Source: Acetobacteraceae bacterium (GTDB taxonomy: Bacteria > Pseudomonadota > Alphaproteobacteria > Acetobacterales > Acetobacteraceae). Taken from it: a stretch of 16,858 nucleotides of DNA. Shown here piece after piece: positions 6,621 through 13,938 of the stretch. The first letter of the stretch is position 1. Each line of letters starts with the position of its first letter. The notes under the pieces are model-generated. The model saw only the letters and a program-made list of their open reading frames with translations. It made no database searches and had not been told where the DNA came from. Location: positions 1 through 16,858 of the forward strand of contig JASHVB010000048.1 in the NCBI GenBank assembly GCA_030039695.1, in the 5' to 3' direction. Both the position numbers and the translations under genes were made by a program.

Positions 6621-7103
6621 TCGTCACCGTCGAACGAGCCGCCGCAGGATTGTGACCATCGCCCCTGCGCCGTCGCGGGTGTCGCCGAACTGCTCCACGA
6701 TCGAATGCTCGCCCGACATCGCCTCCTGAAACGTCACAAACCCGCCAGAACGCACGAAACGCCCTGATTGGACGGATCAGACCGTCTCAAAGCTGGGGTG
6801 GTACGGGTCGTGCTGAAGAGCAGCTGGTTCGGGCGCCGGCCGCCGAAGATAGCCGCCAGTGGCCGGATTACTCCATGAGTCCCGCAACATACTTCACATC
6901 GCATCAATTCGCACTGGCGCCACACTGCAACCGTGGCCGCTCCGCGTGGTCGTTTGCTGCAAAGGAGCCGGACCTCTCGTCGTGTGACGCTTCACCATGC
7001 GCGAAACACCGAACGAGCACGCATGCTATCTTTCGGTTCGGACGAGATCGGACGTAACCGGCCGCCGCACGAACGACTGCCAGCAACAGAAGGTGCGCCG
7101 ATG
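6621..7103. other. About 480 bases downstream of transketolase without a clear gene
   Basis: No gene is supported. A minus-strand frame at about 6624-6760 reads GFVTFQEAMSGEHSIVEQFG, then DTRDGAGAMVTILRRLVRR and a stop. It looks protein-like but has no start or upstream continuation, being closed by an in-frame stop near 6778, so at most it is a fragment. The minus frame 6734-6925 and plus frames 6875-7193 lack ribosome binding sites and motifs. No hairpin followed by T residues was found after the transketolase stop. Confidence 0.4.
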
Positions 7104-9152
7104 TTACGGGACGGCCATCCCTGCAAGCGTCTCGTGCGCGGCGCGCACCACTGCTTCGGTGCTGATGTCGAACTTCTTGTAGACGTCGGTTAGCTTGCCG
7201 GACGCGCCGAAGCCATGCATGCCGATGAAGCGACCTTCGAAACCGATATAGCGCTCCCAGCCTGCCTCGACCGCCGCTTCCACCGCGACGCGCGCGCGGG
7301 TCGTGCCAAGAACTGCTTTCTTGTAGGCGGCGTCCTGCGCCTCAAACAGCATCCGACACGGCATGGACACGACCGCCGTCGGGATGCCTTCCTTCTCGAG
7401 AACGTTCCGCGCCTCGACCGCGAGGTGCAGTTCCGAGCCGGTGCTCAGGATGGTGAGCTTGCGCTCGCCGCCCGCTGCCTCCAGCAGGACATAGGCGCCC
7501 TTGGCCGATTTGTTCCCGTTGCTAGACTCGCGACGGAGCAGCGGCATCGGCTGGCGGGACAAGGCGATAACGGCCGGCCGGTGGGGTTCGTCCAGGATCA
7601 ACTCCCAGCACTCGGCGGTCTCGACCGGGTCGCCGGGGCGATAGACCGCAAGATGTGGGATGGCTCGCAGCGCCGCGAGATGCTCCACGGGCTGATGGGT
7701 CGGGCCATCCTCGCCGAGGCCGATCGAGTCATGGGTCATGACGAAGATCGTCCGGACCCCCATGAGGGCGGCGAGGCGGATGGACGGGCGGCAGTAATCT
7801 GAGAAGCACAGGAACGTACCGCCGTAGGGGATCAGGCCGCCGTGCAGTGCGACGCCGTTCATGGCGGCTGCCATGCCATGTTCCCGCACGCCGTAATGCA
7901 TGTAGGTGCCATCGTATTGGCCGGGGCGGATCTCGATCATGTCCCTCGCCTTCGTGTTGTTCGAAGGCGTCAGGTCGGCAGAACCTCCCAACAGTTCCGG
8001 GAGGCGGGCGGAGAGATGGTTGAGCACGACGCCGCTGGCCGCGCGAGTCGCCATGTCCTTGCCGCTCGCAATGAACTCGGCTCGCGCCGCGGCAATCGCC
8101 TGCTTCCAGTCTGCCGGGAGCACGCCGTTGTTCCGGCGCTCGAACTCGGCACGGAGTTCGGCTGGCGCCCTCTTTACGCGGTCGACCCAGGCCATGCGGG
8201 CAGCCCGACCTTTGGCACCAATCTCGCGCCACGCATTCAGCAAGTGCTCCGGGATTACGAGGGGGGGCGAATCCCATCCGAGGATTTTGCGCGCGCCCGC
8301 AATTTCCTCTTCTCCAGGCGCATCGCTATGGGCCTTGTGGGTGCCAGCTCTGGTCGGAAAGCCGAAGCCGATGATGGTCCTGCAGGCAATCATGGACGGC
8401 TTATCCGTCACGGCGCGGGCGGCGGTGATGGCGTCGCGGATCGCGTCGGTGTCGTGGCCATCGATCTCCTGGACATGCCAACCGGAGGCGCGGAAGCGTT
8501 GGACCTCATTGTCGGAAACCGCGAGGCTGGTCGGGCCATCGATCGTGACCGAGTTGTTATCCCAGAACGCGATCAGGCGGCCGAGCTTGTAGTGCCCGGC
8601 CATGGAGATCGCCTCCTGGCTGATACCCTCCATCAGACAGCCGTCGCCCATGAAGACATAAGTCCAATGCTTGCACAGGTCGTCGCCGAACCTGGCGTTC
8701 AGAATGCGTTCGGCGAGAGCTAAACCCACTGAGTTGGCGATGCCCTGGCCGAGCGGGCCCGTCGTGGTCTCGATACCGTCGGCATGCCCGTATTCGGGGT
8801 GACCGGCGGTCCTGCTGTCGACCTGGCGAAAGCGTTTCAGCTCGTCCAGCGTCATATCCTTGACGCCAGTCAGGTACAGCAGGCTATAGAGCAGCATCGA
8901 GCCATGACCGTTCGACAGAACGAAACGGTCGCGGTCGAACCAATGCGGATCAGCCGCGTCGAACTGCATGAAATCTTTGTAGAGAACGGTTGCGATGTCG
9001 GCCATACCCATCGGCGCGCCAGGGTGGCCGCTCTTGGCCAGCTGCACAGCGTCCATGGAGAGAAATCGGATGCAATTGGCCAAATCCCGCAGGTGTTGGT
9101 CCCGCGGCTGAGGAACCACACTGATGGCCGGAGTGGGCGTGATGTCAGCCAT
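7104..9152 (-). CDS. tkt: Transketolase
   Basis: 682 residues, the usual full length. The enzyme moves two-carbon ketol units between sugar phosphates (xylulose-5-phosphate with ribose-5-phosphate or erythrose-4-phosphate) using thiamine diphosphate and a divalent metal, in the cytoplasmic pentose phosphate pathway. Visible motifs: SGHPGAPMGMAD (41-52), SNGHGSMLLY (80-89), GPLGQG (132-137), the cofactor motif GDGCLMEG at 169-176 with its NN about 28 residues later, the central-domain REHGMAAAMNG carrying the catalytic Glu, HDSIGLGEDGPTHQPVEHL, and the C-terminal domain with LSTGSELHLAV. ATG 9152 is chosen because it has a good Shine-Dalgarno (AAGGAG, 9162-9167) and gives the canonical N-terminus. 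An in-frame ATG at 9269 with AAAGGAACC would add 39 residues. It is the last gene of the minus-strand run. Confidence 0.97.
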   Translation of the reverse strand: MADITPTPAISVVPQPRDQHLRDLANCIRFLSMDAVQLAKSGHPGAPMGMADIATVLYKDFMQFDAADPHWFDRDRFVLSNGHGSMLLYSLLYLTGVKDMTLDELKRFRQVDSRTAGHPEYGHADGIETTTGPLGQGIANSVGLALAERILNARFGDDLCKHWTYVFMGDGCLMEGISQEAISMAGHYKLGRLIAFWDNNSVTIDGPTSLAVSDNEVQRFRASGWHVQEIDGHDTDAIRDAITAARAVTDKPSMIACRTIIGFGFPTRAGTHKAHSDAPGEEEIAGARKILGWDSPPLVIPEHLLNAWREIGAKGRAARMAWVDRVKRAPAELRAEFERRNNGVLPADWKQAIAAARAEFIASGKDMATRAASGVVLNHLSARLPELLGGSADLTPSNNTKARDMIEIRPGQYDGTYMHYGVREHGMAAAMNGVALHGGLIPYGGTFLCFSDYCRPSIRLAALMGVRTIFVMTHDSIGLGEDGPTHQPVEHLAALRAIPHLAVYRPGDPVETAECWELILDEPHRPAVIALSRQPMPLLRRESSNGNKSAKGAYVLLEAAGGERKLTILSTGSELHLAVEARNVLEKEGIPTAVVSMPCRMLFEAQDAAYKKAVLGTTRARVAVEAAVEAGWERYIGFEGRFIGMHGFGASGKLTDVYKKFDISTEAVVRAAHETLAGMAVP

Positions 9153-9526
9153 GGTTGGAGGCTCCTTCTTCGCGAAATCGACCAGTGTGAGAGGGTCGGG
9201 TATGGTTTCACCAACGGAGGGAGGTCGCGACGCGTTGATGCGGGAATGGACGGTGATCGCAGCCGACATATTGGTTCCTTTAATCATTTGCTTCGAATTG
9301 GTATATCCAAACTTCGCTTCGATTGGGCACTGTGCATCCGATCTTTGCCTTGATGCGCTGATCGAGCAGACTCCAGGGGCACAGTCGCCGGCCGATGATG
9401 ATCCTGTGGCAGTACACTGCTGTCTCATCACCGACGCAATTGCCGAATAAAAACGAGCGCGTTTAACAGTACCGATGGGGGGCACACCCCGATCGAGCAC
9501 GCAGGCGCGACATCGTCGTGCCGATA
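9153..9526. other. Leader region of tkt
   Basis: About 370 bases between the SnoaL-like gene and tkt. The frame of tkt stays open upstream to 9500. The first 39 codons above ATG 9152 (from ATG 9269, itself with an acceptable RBS) look coding, with GC-rich third positions and GETIPDPLTLVDFAKKEPP. Beyond that the residues look random. The tkt promoter probably lies here, but no boxes are clear. Nothing else was recognised. Confidence 0.45.
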
Positions 9527-9907
9527 TCAGCCCATTCGCTCGACCAAATGGGCGCGCGAAGGTCCGGGCTCGAACGGGTCACCGAAATATTGGGTCTCGC
9601 GGGCGACCCTGCCATTTACGAACTCCATGATGCTCACCGAGTAAGACGGCTGACCATCGTACGTGAGGATAAATTCAGTGACCCAAAGGTCGGTCCTGCC
9701 GATGATGCGGCGAACCTTGAAGCGCTTCGCGTTCGGCTGCGCAACGCGCGAGGCCTGGATGTTGTGCCGACCTCTGATGCGCTCGCCTGATTGCGGGTAC
9801 TCGAGCACCGCGTCATCGTGGTATATGTCGTGCTCAACATCGAAGTCATTTGCATCCGACGCAGCCCAGTGGTGATTGAGTGCCTCTCGAATCTCATCTT
9901 CGTCCAT
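9527..9907 (-). CDS. SnoaL-like / NTF2-fold protein
   Basis: 126 residues from ATG 9907. The sequence has the NTF2-like cone-fold pattern: an N-terminal helix pair (EIREALNHHWAASDANDFDV), the sheet entry with an acidic pair (YHDDAVLEYPQSGERIRG), RHNIQASR, then the strand hairpins WVTEFILTYDGQPSYSV and IMEFVNGRVARETQYFGDPF. Members are isomerases, hydrolases, polyketide cyclases or ligand-binding proteins of unknown substrate; nothing here decides which. ATG 9907 has GGGAG seven to eight bases upstream. An in-frame ATG at 9931 overlaps the stop of a 34-codon frame (TAATG) and is an alternative. A decayed relative with the same C-terminal signature sits at 12727-13050. The gene lies between the MOSC fusion gene and tkt, on the same strand. 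Cytoplasmic by lack of a signal peptide. Confidence 0.85.
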   Translation of the reverse strand: MDEDEIREALNHHWAASDANDFDVEHDIYHDDAVLEYPQSGERIRGRHNIQASRVAQPNAKRFKVRRIIGRTDLWVTEFILTYDGQPSYSVSIMEFVNGRVARETQYFGDPFEPGPSRAHLVERMG

Positions 9908-9930
9908 GCTGCTGCTCCCGTTCCTGGTCA

Positions 9931-10035
9931 TTATGGCCTGACCGCGTCGTGCCACCACGCGTTGGCCGCCCACGCGAATCCGGGCACGAACACCCCAACG
10001 AAGGGACCCTTGAATGAGCCGATATCTCCACCCAT
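9931..10035 (-). CDS. Possible 34-aa small hydrophobic protein, coupled to the SnoaL-like gene
   Basis: The minus frame from ATG 10035 encodes a compact, hydrophobic, Trp-rich peptide (GSFKGPFVGVFVPGFAWAAN, then AWWHDAVRP). Its TAA stop overlaps a possible ATG of the SnoaL-like gene (TAATG at 9929-9933). The composition is unlike random GC-rich antisense sequence and suggests a membrane-associated small protein, or the end of a longer gene whose start has been lost. No clear ribosome binding site precedes ATG 10035, and the frame remains open upstream to 10149. Weakly supported. Confidence 0.3.
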   Translation of the reverse strand: MGGDIGSFKGPFVGVFVPGFAWAANAWWHDAVRP

Positions 10036-10158
10036 TCGGGAGGTAAATCTAGTTGTTGTCGCGGTGGCTGCAAAGGCTTCCCATCTGACGACAGCCGCAC
10101 AGCCTGGTGCGCCGCGCCGGAGCCCCCGCCAACCGCAAGGATGTTGCACCGGCGGTCA

Positions 10159-11922
10159 CTAAAGGTCGAGCTCGATCGCTGTTTTCGGCCTGGAGCAGCA
10201 GATGATGGCGTTGCCTTCGGCTGGCGGGTCCAATGGCTCTGGTGCGTAGGTGAGCTCGCCGTCGATCAAACCACTCTCGCAGTTGTGGCAAACGCCTGAT
10301 CGACAGGCCCAACGCACGGGAACCGCGCAGGCTTCCGCCAACTCGAGCAGGCTGCCGAAGCGCGAGTCCCACGGCACGGCCAAACTGCTTCGCAGAAACG
10401 TCACCATGGGTCCGCTGCCCGCAGGACCGTCAGGACGATGCGGCGCGGTGACGGCGACGTGGGCGATACCAGGCGTTAGCGGGGACGTGGGCCCAAACAC
10501 TTCGACGTGGACCCTAGGCCAGGGAATGCCCCATTCCGCCAAGCCTCTCCGAAAATCATCGAGGAAACTGGGAGGACCACACAGATAGAAATCCGCGTCC
10601 CGGGGAACCCGAAGCTCGTGAAGCACTTGGAGCGAGAGATGGCCTGGATGATCGAAGTCCTGCCCGAGCATGTCTCCCGGGGCAGGCCGACTGTAGAACA
10701 CGCAGCGATGGGACGCACGCAGCGCACCGAGCAGATCGTCCGCCTCCTTGGCAAACGACTGATGCGCCCGATCGCGGGCCCCGTGCAGCCACCAAACCGG
10801 CCGAGGTGCGCCGGCGTTTGCAGCAACCGCACTATGCAACATCGCCAACATCGGCGTGACGCCAACACCGGCGCTGATCAGGACAACGGGCGCCGCACCG
10901 GCAGCGAGCGTAAACGAGCCGCGAGGCGCGCTGATCTCCAAGCGACCGCCTGCCCGGACACTTTGGTGGAGAAAGCCGCTTGCGAGGCCACGCTCATTCT
11001 TGACGCCGATCCGGTACGTGGCGCCCCCGGGCGGACCGCACAGCGAATAGCTTCGCGTGACGGCGGGCGCATCAGCGCTCGGCCGCATGCGGATGATGAT
11101 GTGTTGGCCGGGTAGTGCCGGCGGCAGCGGCGAACCATCTTCGGCAGCGAGCTCGAACGATCGGACGTCCGCGCTTTCCTCGCCCGATGCAACGACCACG
11201 ACCGGGCGGAAGCCACGCCACGCAAGGGGCGCCGACGCGCCAGGCCCCAGGCCGGCGTTGCCCGTTGTGCCTCCCGCTTCTTTAGCGGCGAGCAGCGCCT
11301 GCATCGAGCCTTGCCAGTCCACGCTGAGTGCCGGAATTCGGAGTGCGCGGCGCAGGCCCTCGAGCGGGTGCTCAGCCGAATAGAGGAGGGCATCGATCTC
11401 GGCGACCGTCATGCGCTCCGGGCCGTCAGAGAGCTTCTCGATCCGGTCGCCGGCGCCGATCTCGCCTTCCTGTATGACGCGGAAATAGAAACCGGGGCGG
11501 TGGTGCGCGACCAGCAGCGCGGGAATCTCCGGGTGGTTCAGTCTGATGCCGACGCGGTAGCAGGTGTCGCGTGGCTGGGTCACTTCGACCACAGCGCCAC
11601 CGACCCTGAAGCGATCGCCGATGCAGACCTCGTTATCGGCGAGGCCCTCCACTGTGAGGTTCTCACCGAAATTCCCGGGCACGAGATCGGACCGACCAAG
11701 ATAAGTCGCCCAATACCGGTAGGAATCGAGCTGGTATACCATGAGCGCACGTTGTTCGCCGCCATGGCCGCGCAGGTCGCCTTGGCCGTCGCCATCGAGA
11801 TTTAGCCGGCGGGCGAAAATCCGCCCCGTCACCGGGGTCTTCCAGACCGCCGTGCGAACCGTCCTGCCCTGCCACGTGACGTTCTGAGGAAGACCGACGT
11901 TGACCGAAACGATCATGCCCAT
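10159..11922 (-). CDS. MOSC domain - ferredoxin reductase - 2Fe-2S ferredoxin fusion protein
   Basis: 587 residues. Residues 1-165 are a YiiM-type MOSC domain (DLRGHGGEQRALMVY, NFGENL, and the conserved Cys at about 121 in QPRDTCYRV), a sulfur-carrier or molybdenum-cofactor-handling fold. Residues about 170-215 form the 3-alpha helical domain that usually follows it (TVAEIDALLYSAEHPLEGLR). From about 235 an FNR-type oxidoreductase follows: FAD-binding RSYSLCGPPG, nucleotide-binding ISAGVGVTPMLAMLH and YLCGPPSFLDDF. The last 90 residues are a plant-type ferredoxin with CRSGVCHNC and a fourth Cys in AIICCSRP. The layout predicts NAD(P)H to FAD to 2Fe-2S electron transfer serving the MOSC domain; the substrate is unknown, possibly an N-hydroxylated or sulfur compound. 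ATG 11922 shares one base with the upstream HAD stop (TGATG), so translation is probably coupled. GTG 11925 is an alternative. Confidence 0.93.
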   Translation of the reverse strand: MGMIVSVNVGLPQNVTWQGRTVRTAVWKTPVTGRIFARRLNLDGDGQGDLRGHGGEQRALMVYQLDSYRYWATYLGRSDLVPGNFGENLTVEGLADNEVCIGDRFRVGGAVVEVTQPRDTCYRVGIRLNHPEIPALLVAHHRPGFYFRVIQEGEIGAGDRIEKLSDGPERMTVAEIDALLYSAEHPLEGLRRALRIPALSVDWQGSMQALLAAKEAGGTTGNAGLGPGASAPLAWRGFRPVVVVASGEESADVRSFELAAEDGSPLPPALPGQHIIIRMRPSADAPAVTRSYSLCGPPGGATYRIGVKNERGLASGFLHQSVRAGGRLEISAPRGSFTLAAGAAPVVLISAGVGVTPMLAMLHSAVAANAGAPRPVWWLHGARDRAHQSFAKEADDLLGALRASHRCVFYSRPAPGDMLGQDFDHPGHLSLQVLHELRVPRDADFYLCGPPSFLDDFRRGLAEWGIPWPRVHVEVFGPTSPLTPGIAHVAVTAPHRPDGPAGSGPMVTFLRSSLAVPWDSRFGSLLELAEACAVPVRWACRSGVCHNCESGLIDGELTYAPEPLDPPAEGNAIICCSRPKTAIELDL

Positions 11923-12671
11923 CACGGAAGGTCCGGCGATGCAACGCGATTGTCGTCTGCAGGGACCATCGGTCGTCCCGGCTCACCGGCAGCGTCGGAT
12001 TCGGCAAGGTCCGTCGTAAGAAGGTGCTCAATGAGCTCGGCGACCCCAGCACCTCGTGCGCCTTTCGTCACGAAGGCGGCGCGTTGCTTGACCGCTGGCA
12101 CGGCATTCGCGACCGCTACAGGCATCCCGCATATGTCAAGGAAGTCAACGTCGTTCTCGGCATCGCCGACCCCGATGCAATTGAGCGGTGACAGACCAAG
12201 CTGCGCTAGCGCGGCACGCAAGCCGCTCGCCTTGGTGACGCCGACCGGCAGCACCATGACGGCGGTCTTGTTGAAGGTCATCTGCAGGTTGAGGCCGAGA
12301 TCACGAATCGCCCGGAGCACCTGGTCTTCGTTCCGCCCCCAGGTGGCGACGATTACCCGCCCCAGCCACAGCGGCGCGACGCCAAGTTCAACTAGACGGT
12401 CGAGAAAGGCCGGAGGCGGTGCCATACCGAGCGCCTGCTCCTGGTGACTGGTCGGGTCATACAACAACGCACCGTTTTCGGCGACCACAAGATCAAAAAG
12501 ATCCAATCGTGGCATGGCCTGCCGCAGGTCAGTCAAGTCTCGACCGGTGACCAGGATCAGTCGCCGCGAACCGCCGCGCAACTTCTCTAAAGCAGCGAGC
12601 GTCAGCTTGTCGACCACACCGTCATCAGCGATCGTTCCGTCATAGTCCGTCGCCAGGGCCAAATAGTGCAT
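11922..12671 (-). CDS. HAD-superfamily (Cof/IIB subfamily) phosphatase
   Basis: 249 residues. Motif I is DYDGT at 9-13, with the nucleophile Asp9 and acid/base Asp11. Motif II is the Thr of LVTGRDL (Thr42). The motif III Lys is in GVTKASGL, and motif IV is GDAENDVDF at about 169-177. The large C2-type cap between motifs II and III, and the ending VANAVPAVKQRAAFVTK, place it in HAD-IIB, whose members dephosphorylate sugar phosphates and similar metabolites in the cytoplasm. The substrate cannot be read from the sequence; nearness to transketolase makes a sugar phosphate plausible. ATG 12671 has AGGGAG at 12675-12680. The last about 25 residues (Ala/Pro/Asp-rich) are a low-complexity tail beyond the fold. 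The stop overlaps the start of the MOSC fusion gene by one base. Confidence 0.93.
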   Translation of the reverse strand: MHYLALATDYDGTIADDGVVDKLTLAALEKLRGGSRRLILVTGRDLTDLRQAMPRLDLFDLVVAENGALLYDPTSHQEQALGMAPPPAFLDRLVELGVAPLWLGRVIVATWGRNEDQVLRAIRDLGLNLQMTFNKTAVMVLPVGVTKASGLRAALAQLGLSPLNCIGVGDAENDVDFLDICGMPVAVANAVPAVKQRAAFVTKGARGAGVAELIEHLLTTDLAESDAAGEPGRPMVPADDNRVASPDLP

Positions 12672-12726
12672 GGCTCCCTATCCGGACAGTGCCGTCAGAA
12701 CCAGGCTCAATGTTGGCGAACGGATT

Positions 12727-13050
12727 TCAGCCCATCCGCTCAAACCCTTGCGCCCGCGAACGGCTAGGGTCGAACGGGTCGCCAGAGTATTGGACCTTGT
12801 GGACCACCTTGCCATCCGGAATCTCCTTGGTTCGGAGCGCATAGGACGGCTGGAAACTCTCACAAACCGCCCGCTCTACTCGAATAAGTTTGATGACGGT
12901 CGCGAACTTCATCACGGTAGTCTGCGAACGGGTGTCTACCGGTTGGCGGATGTTGTCTGGTGTCCGATCGATCTCATACCATCGGACGGCCGCCTGGGTG
13001 GCGGCACGTCTCGGCACCTGGCATCGCGGCTTCGTCGCGGGGTGCGTCAA
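12727..13050 (-). pseudogene. Degraded copy of the SnoaL-like gene
   Basis: The C-terminal 40 residues (PSYALRTKEIPDGKVVHKVQ, then YSGDPFDPSRSRAQGFERMG) align directly with the end of the intact SnoaL-like protein at 9527 (PSYSVSIMEFVNGRVARETQ, then YFGDPFEPGPSRAHLVERMG). Both end in the same ERMG-stop, and DNA similarity is visible on either side (for example GGTCGAACGGGTC against GCTCGAACGGGTC). A weaker match continues to DNIRQ against HNIQA. Further upstream the N-terminal helices (EIREALNHHWAAS) are missing and the residues become random, so the fold would be incomplete. It is either a dead duplicate or a diverged homologue truncated at its start. It sits just upstream of the HAD gene. 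Confidence 0.65.
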
Positions 13051-13059
13051 AGGTTGAAA

Positions 13060-13233
13060 ATGTCAACCAAAATCGTTGCCTTGTCAGGTAGCGCCGCGCG
13101 TGCCGCCATGAACCGGCGGCGGTTCGACGACGCAGTGCGGGGCGCATGCTTAGGCGCTGCCGAAATCTCGAGGCGGTATTTGGAATTTGCCAAGGCCTTC
13201 GAGGCGAGCAGCGCGGGGCAACAGGCAAAGTAA
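13060..13233 (+). CDS. Possible small hypothetical protein, 57 aa
   Basis: ATG 13060 has AAAGG six bases upstream (13049-13053). The product (MSTKIVALSGSAARAAMNRR, then RFDDAVRGACLGAAEISRRY and LEFAKAFEASSAG) is a plausible helical, mildly basic soluble protein with regular hydrophobic spacing. It is the only credible plus-strand gene within the 7-15.6 kb minus-strand block and lies where the N-terminal part of the degraded SnoaL copy would have been. The longer frame upstream (from 12670) is antisense to that pseudogene and is not credible. I do not recognise the family. Moderate to low confidence because it is short and lacks context. Confidence 0.4.
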   Translation: MSTKIVALSGSAARAAMNRRRFDDAVRGACLGAAEISRRYLEFAKAFEASSAGQQAK

Positions 13234-13276
13234 GAGTGCCTCTCCCCTTGCCGGAGGAGGAATCCCTTCGGTACCC

Positions 13277-13933
13277 CTACCCCTGCATGCTGCCGGACAG
13301 ATTGGCGACCTTGCGTTCAAGCCCCGCCGCAAGCGCCGTCGCGCCGCCGCTCTGCAGCAGTTCGCGAAAATCCGAGCGCTGTACCGCGACACGGCTGATG
13401 GATCCGTCGGTCAGCACATCCACCACCTGCCATCCTGCCGGCCCCTGTCGCATGACGTAGTCGAGCTCGACTGGCGACTCGTCCTGACGGATCAGGCGGG
13501 TGTGTACCACCACCTCGCCGCTACCGACCGTGCGCGTGTCGGGCAAGATTTCGAATTTCTGGCCGTTAAAGCTGTTAAAATTGGCGACATAACTCGATAC
13601 GGTGTAGCGGCGGAAGGCGGAAGCGAGCGTGGTCTTCTGCGCATAGGGGATGCTTTCCCAGGGCAGTCCGACCGAAGCGGCCAACACGGCATTAAGATTG
13701 AACACCCGGTCGATCACCGGCTCCAGCACCTGATAACGTCGATTGAACGGCGTGGTGTCGCCGGCCTGCATGGCGGCGATCAGCGCATCGTCGAGTGCCT
13801 TCACTGGCCCGAACAGCGAGGCACCGGTGTCGGCGTCGGCACGTGCCGGCAGCCTGGCCAGCAACGTTGCAAAACTGGCCGCGGTCAGTGCCGCGGCGTC
13901 GCGGCGCCCGATCAGCCTTGCTCTGTGGGTCAC
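13277..13933 (-). CDS. MlaC/Ttg2D-family (HpnM-like) periplasmic lipid-binding protein
   Basis: 218 residues. GTG 13933 is chosen because AGGAG (13943-13947) lies nine bases upstream; a TTG at 13942 is also open. The N-terminus has adjacent arginines (IGRRDAAALTAAS) followed by a hydrophobic stretch and ARADA, a probable export signal, perhaps Tat. The mature part matches MlaC-type proteins: RYQVLEPVIDRVFNLNAVLA, AQKTTLASAFRRYTVSSYVANF, FEILPDTRTVGSGEVVVHTR, a ratio-like DYVMRQGPAGWQVVDVLTDG, and SDFRELLQSGGATALAAGLE. Family members carry phospholipids (MlaC) or assist hopanoid synthesis or transport (HpnM) between membranes. No mla or hpn partner gene is adjacent. It starts five bases after the stop of the transaldolase remnant, an operon-like spacing. 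HpnM versus MlaC is not decided by the sequence. Confidence 0.85.
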   Translation of the reverse strand: MTHRARLIGRRDAAALTAASFATLLARLPARADADTGASLFGPVKALDDALIAAMQAGDTTPFNRRYQVLEPVIDRVFNLNAVLAASVGLPWESIPYAQKTTLASAFRRYTVSSYVANFNSFNGQKFEILPDTRTVGSGEVVVHTRLIRQDESPVELDYVMRQGPAGWQVVDVLTDGSISRVAVQRSDFRELLQSGGATALAAGLERKVANLSGSMQG

Positions 13934-13938
13934 GATCC

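Noticed and set aside
6624..6771. Minus-strand fragment reading GFVTFQEAMSGEHSIVEQFG
   Set aside because: It looks protein-like but has no start, is closed by a stop within 50 codons, and could not be tied to a family. Left as an unassigned fragment.
7215..9450. Long plus-strand frames opposite transketolase (7215-7802, 7842-8723, 7906-8592, 8784-9353)
   Set aside because: They are antisense to well-conserved tkt codons, with Arg/His/Val-rich composition and no start signals.
10250..12447. Plus-strand frames opposite the MOSC fusion and HAD genes (10507-11115, 11311-11805, 11950-12447)
   Set aside because: They are antisense shadows of strongly recognised genes and carry no motifs.
13234..13276. 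Possible hairpin between the 57-aa ORF and the MlaC/HpnM-like gene
   Set aside because: The CCTC/GAGG arms pair for only four bases before mismatches.
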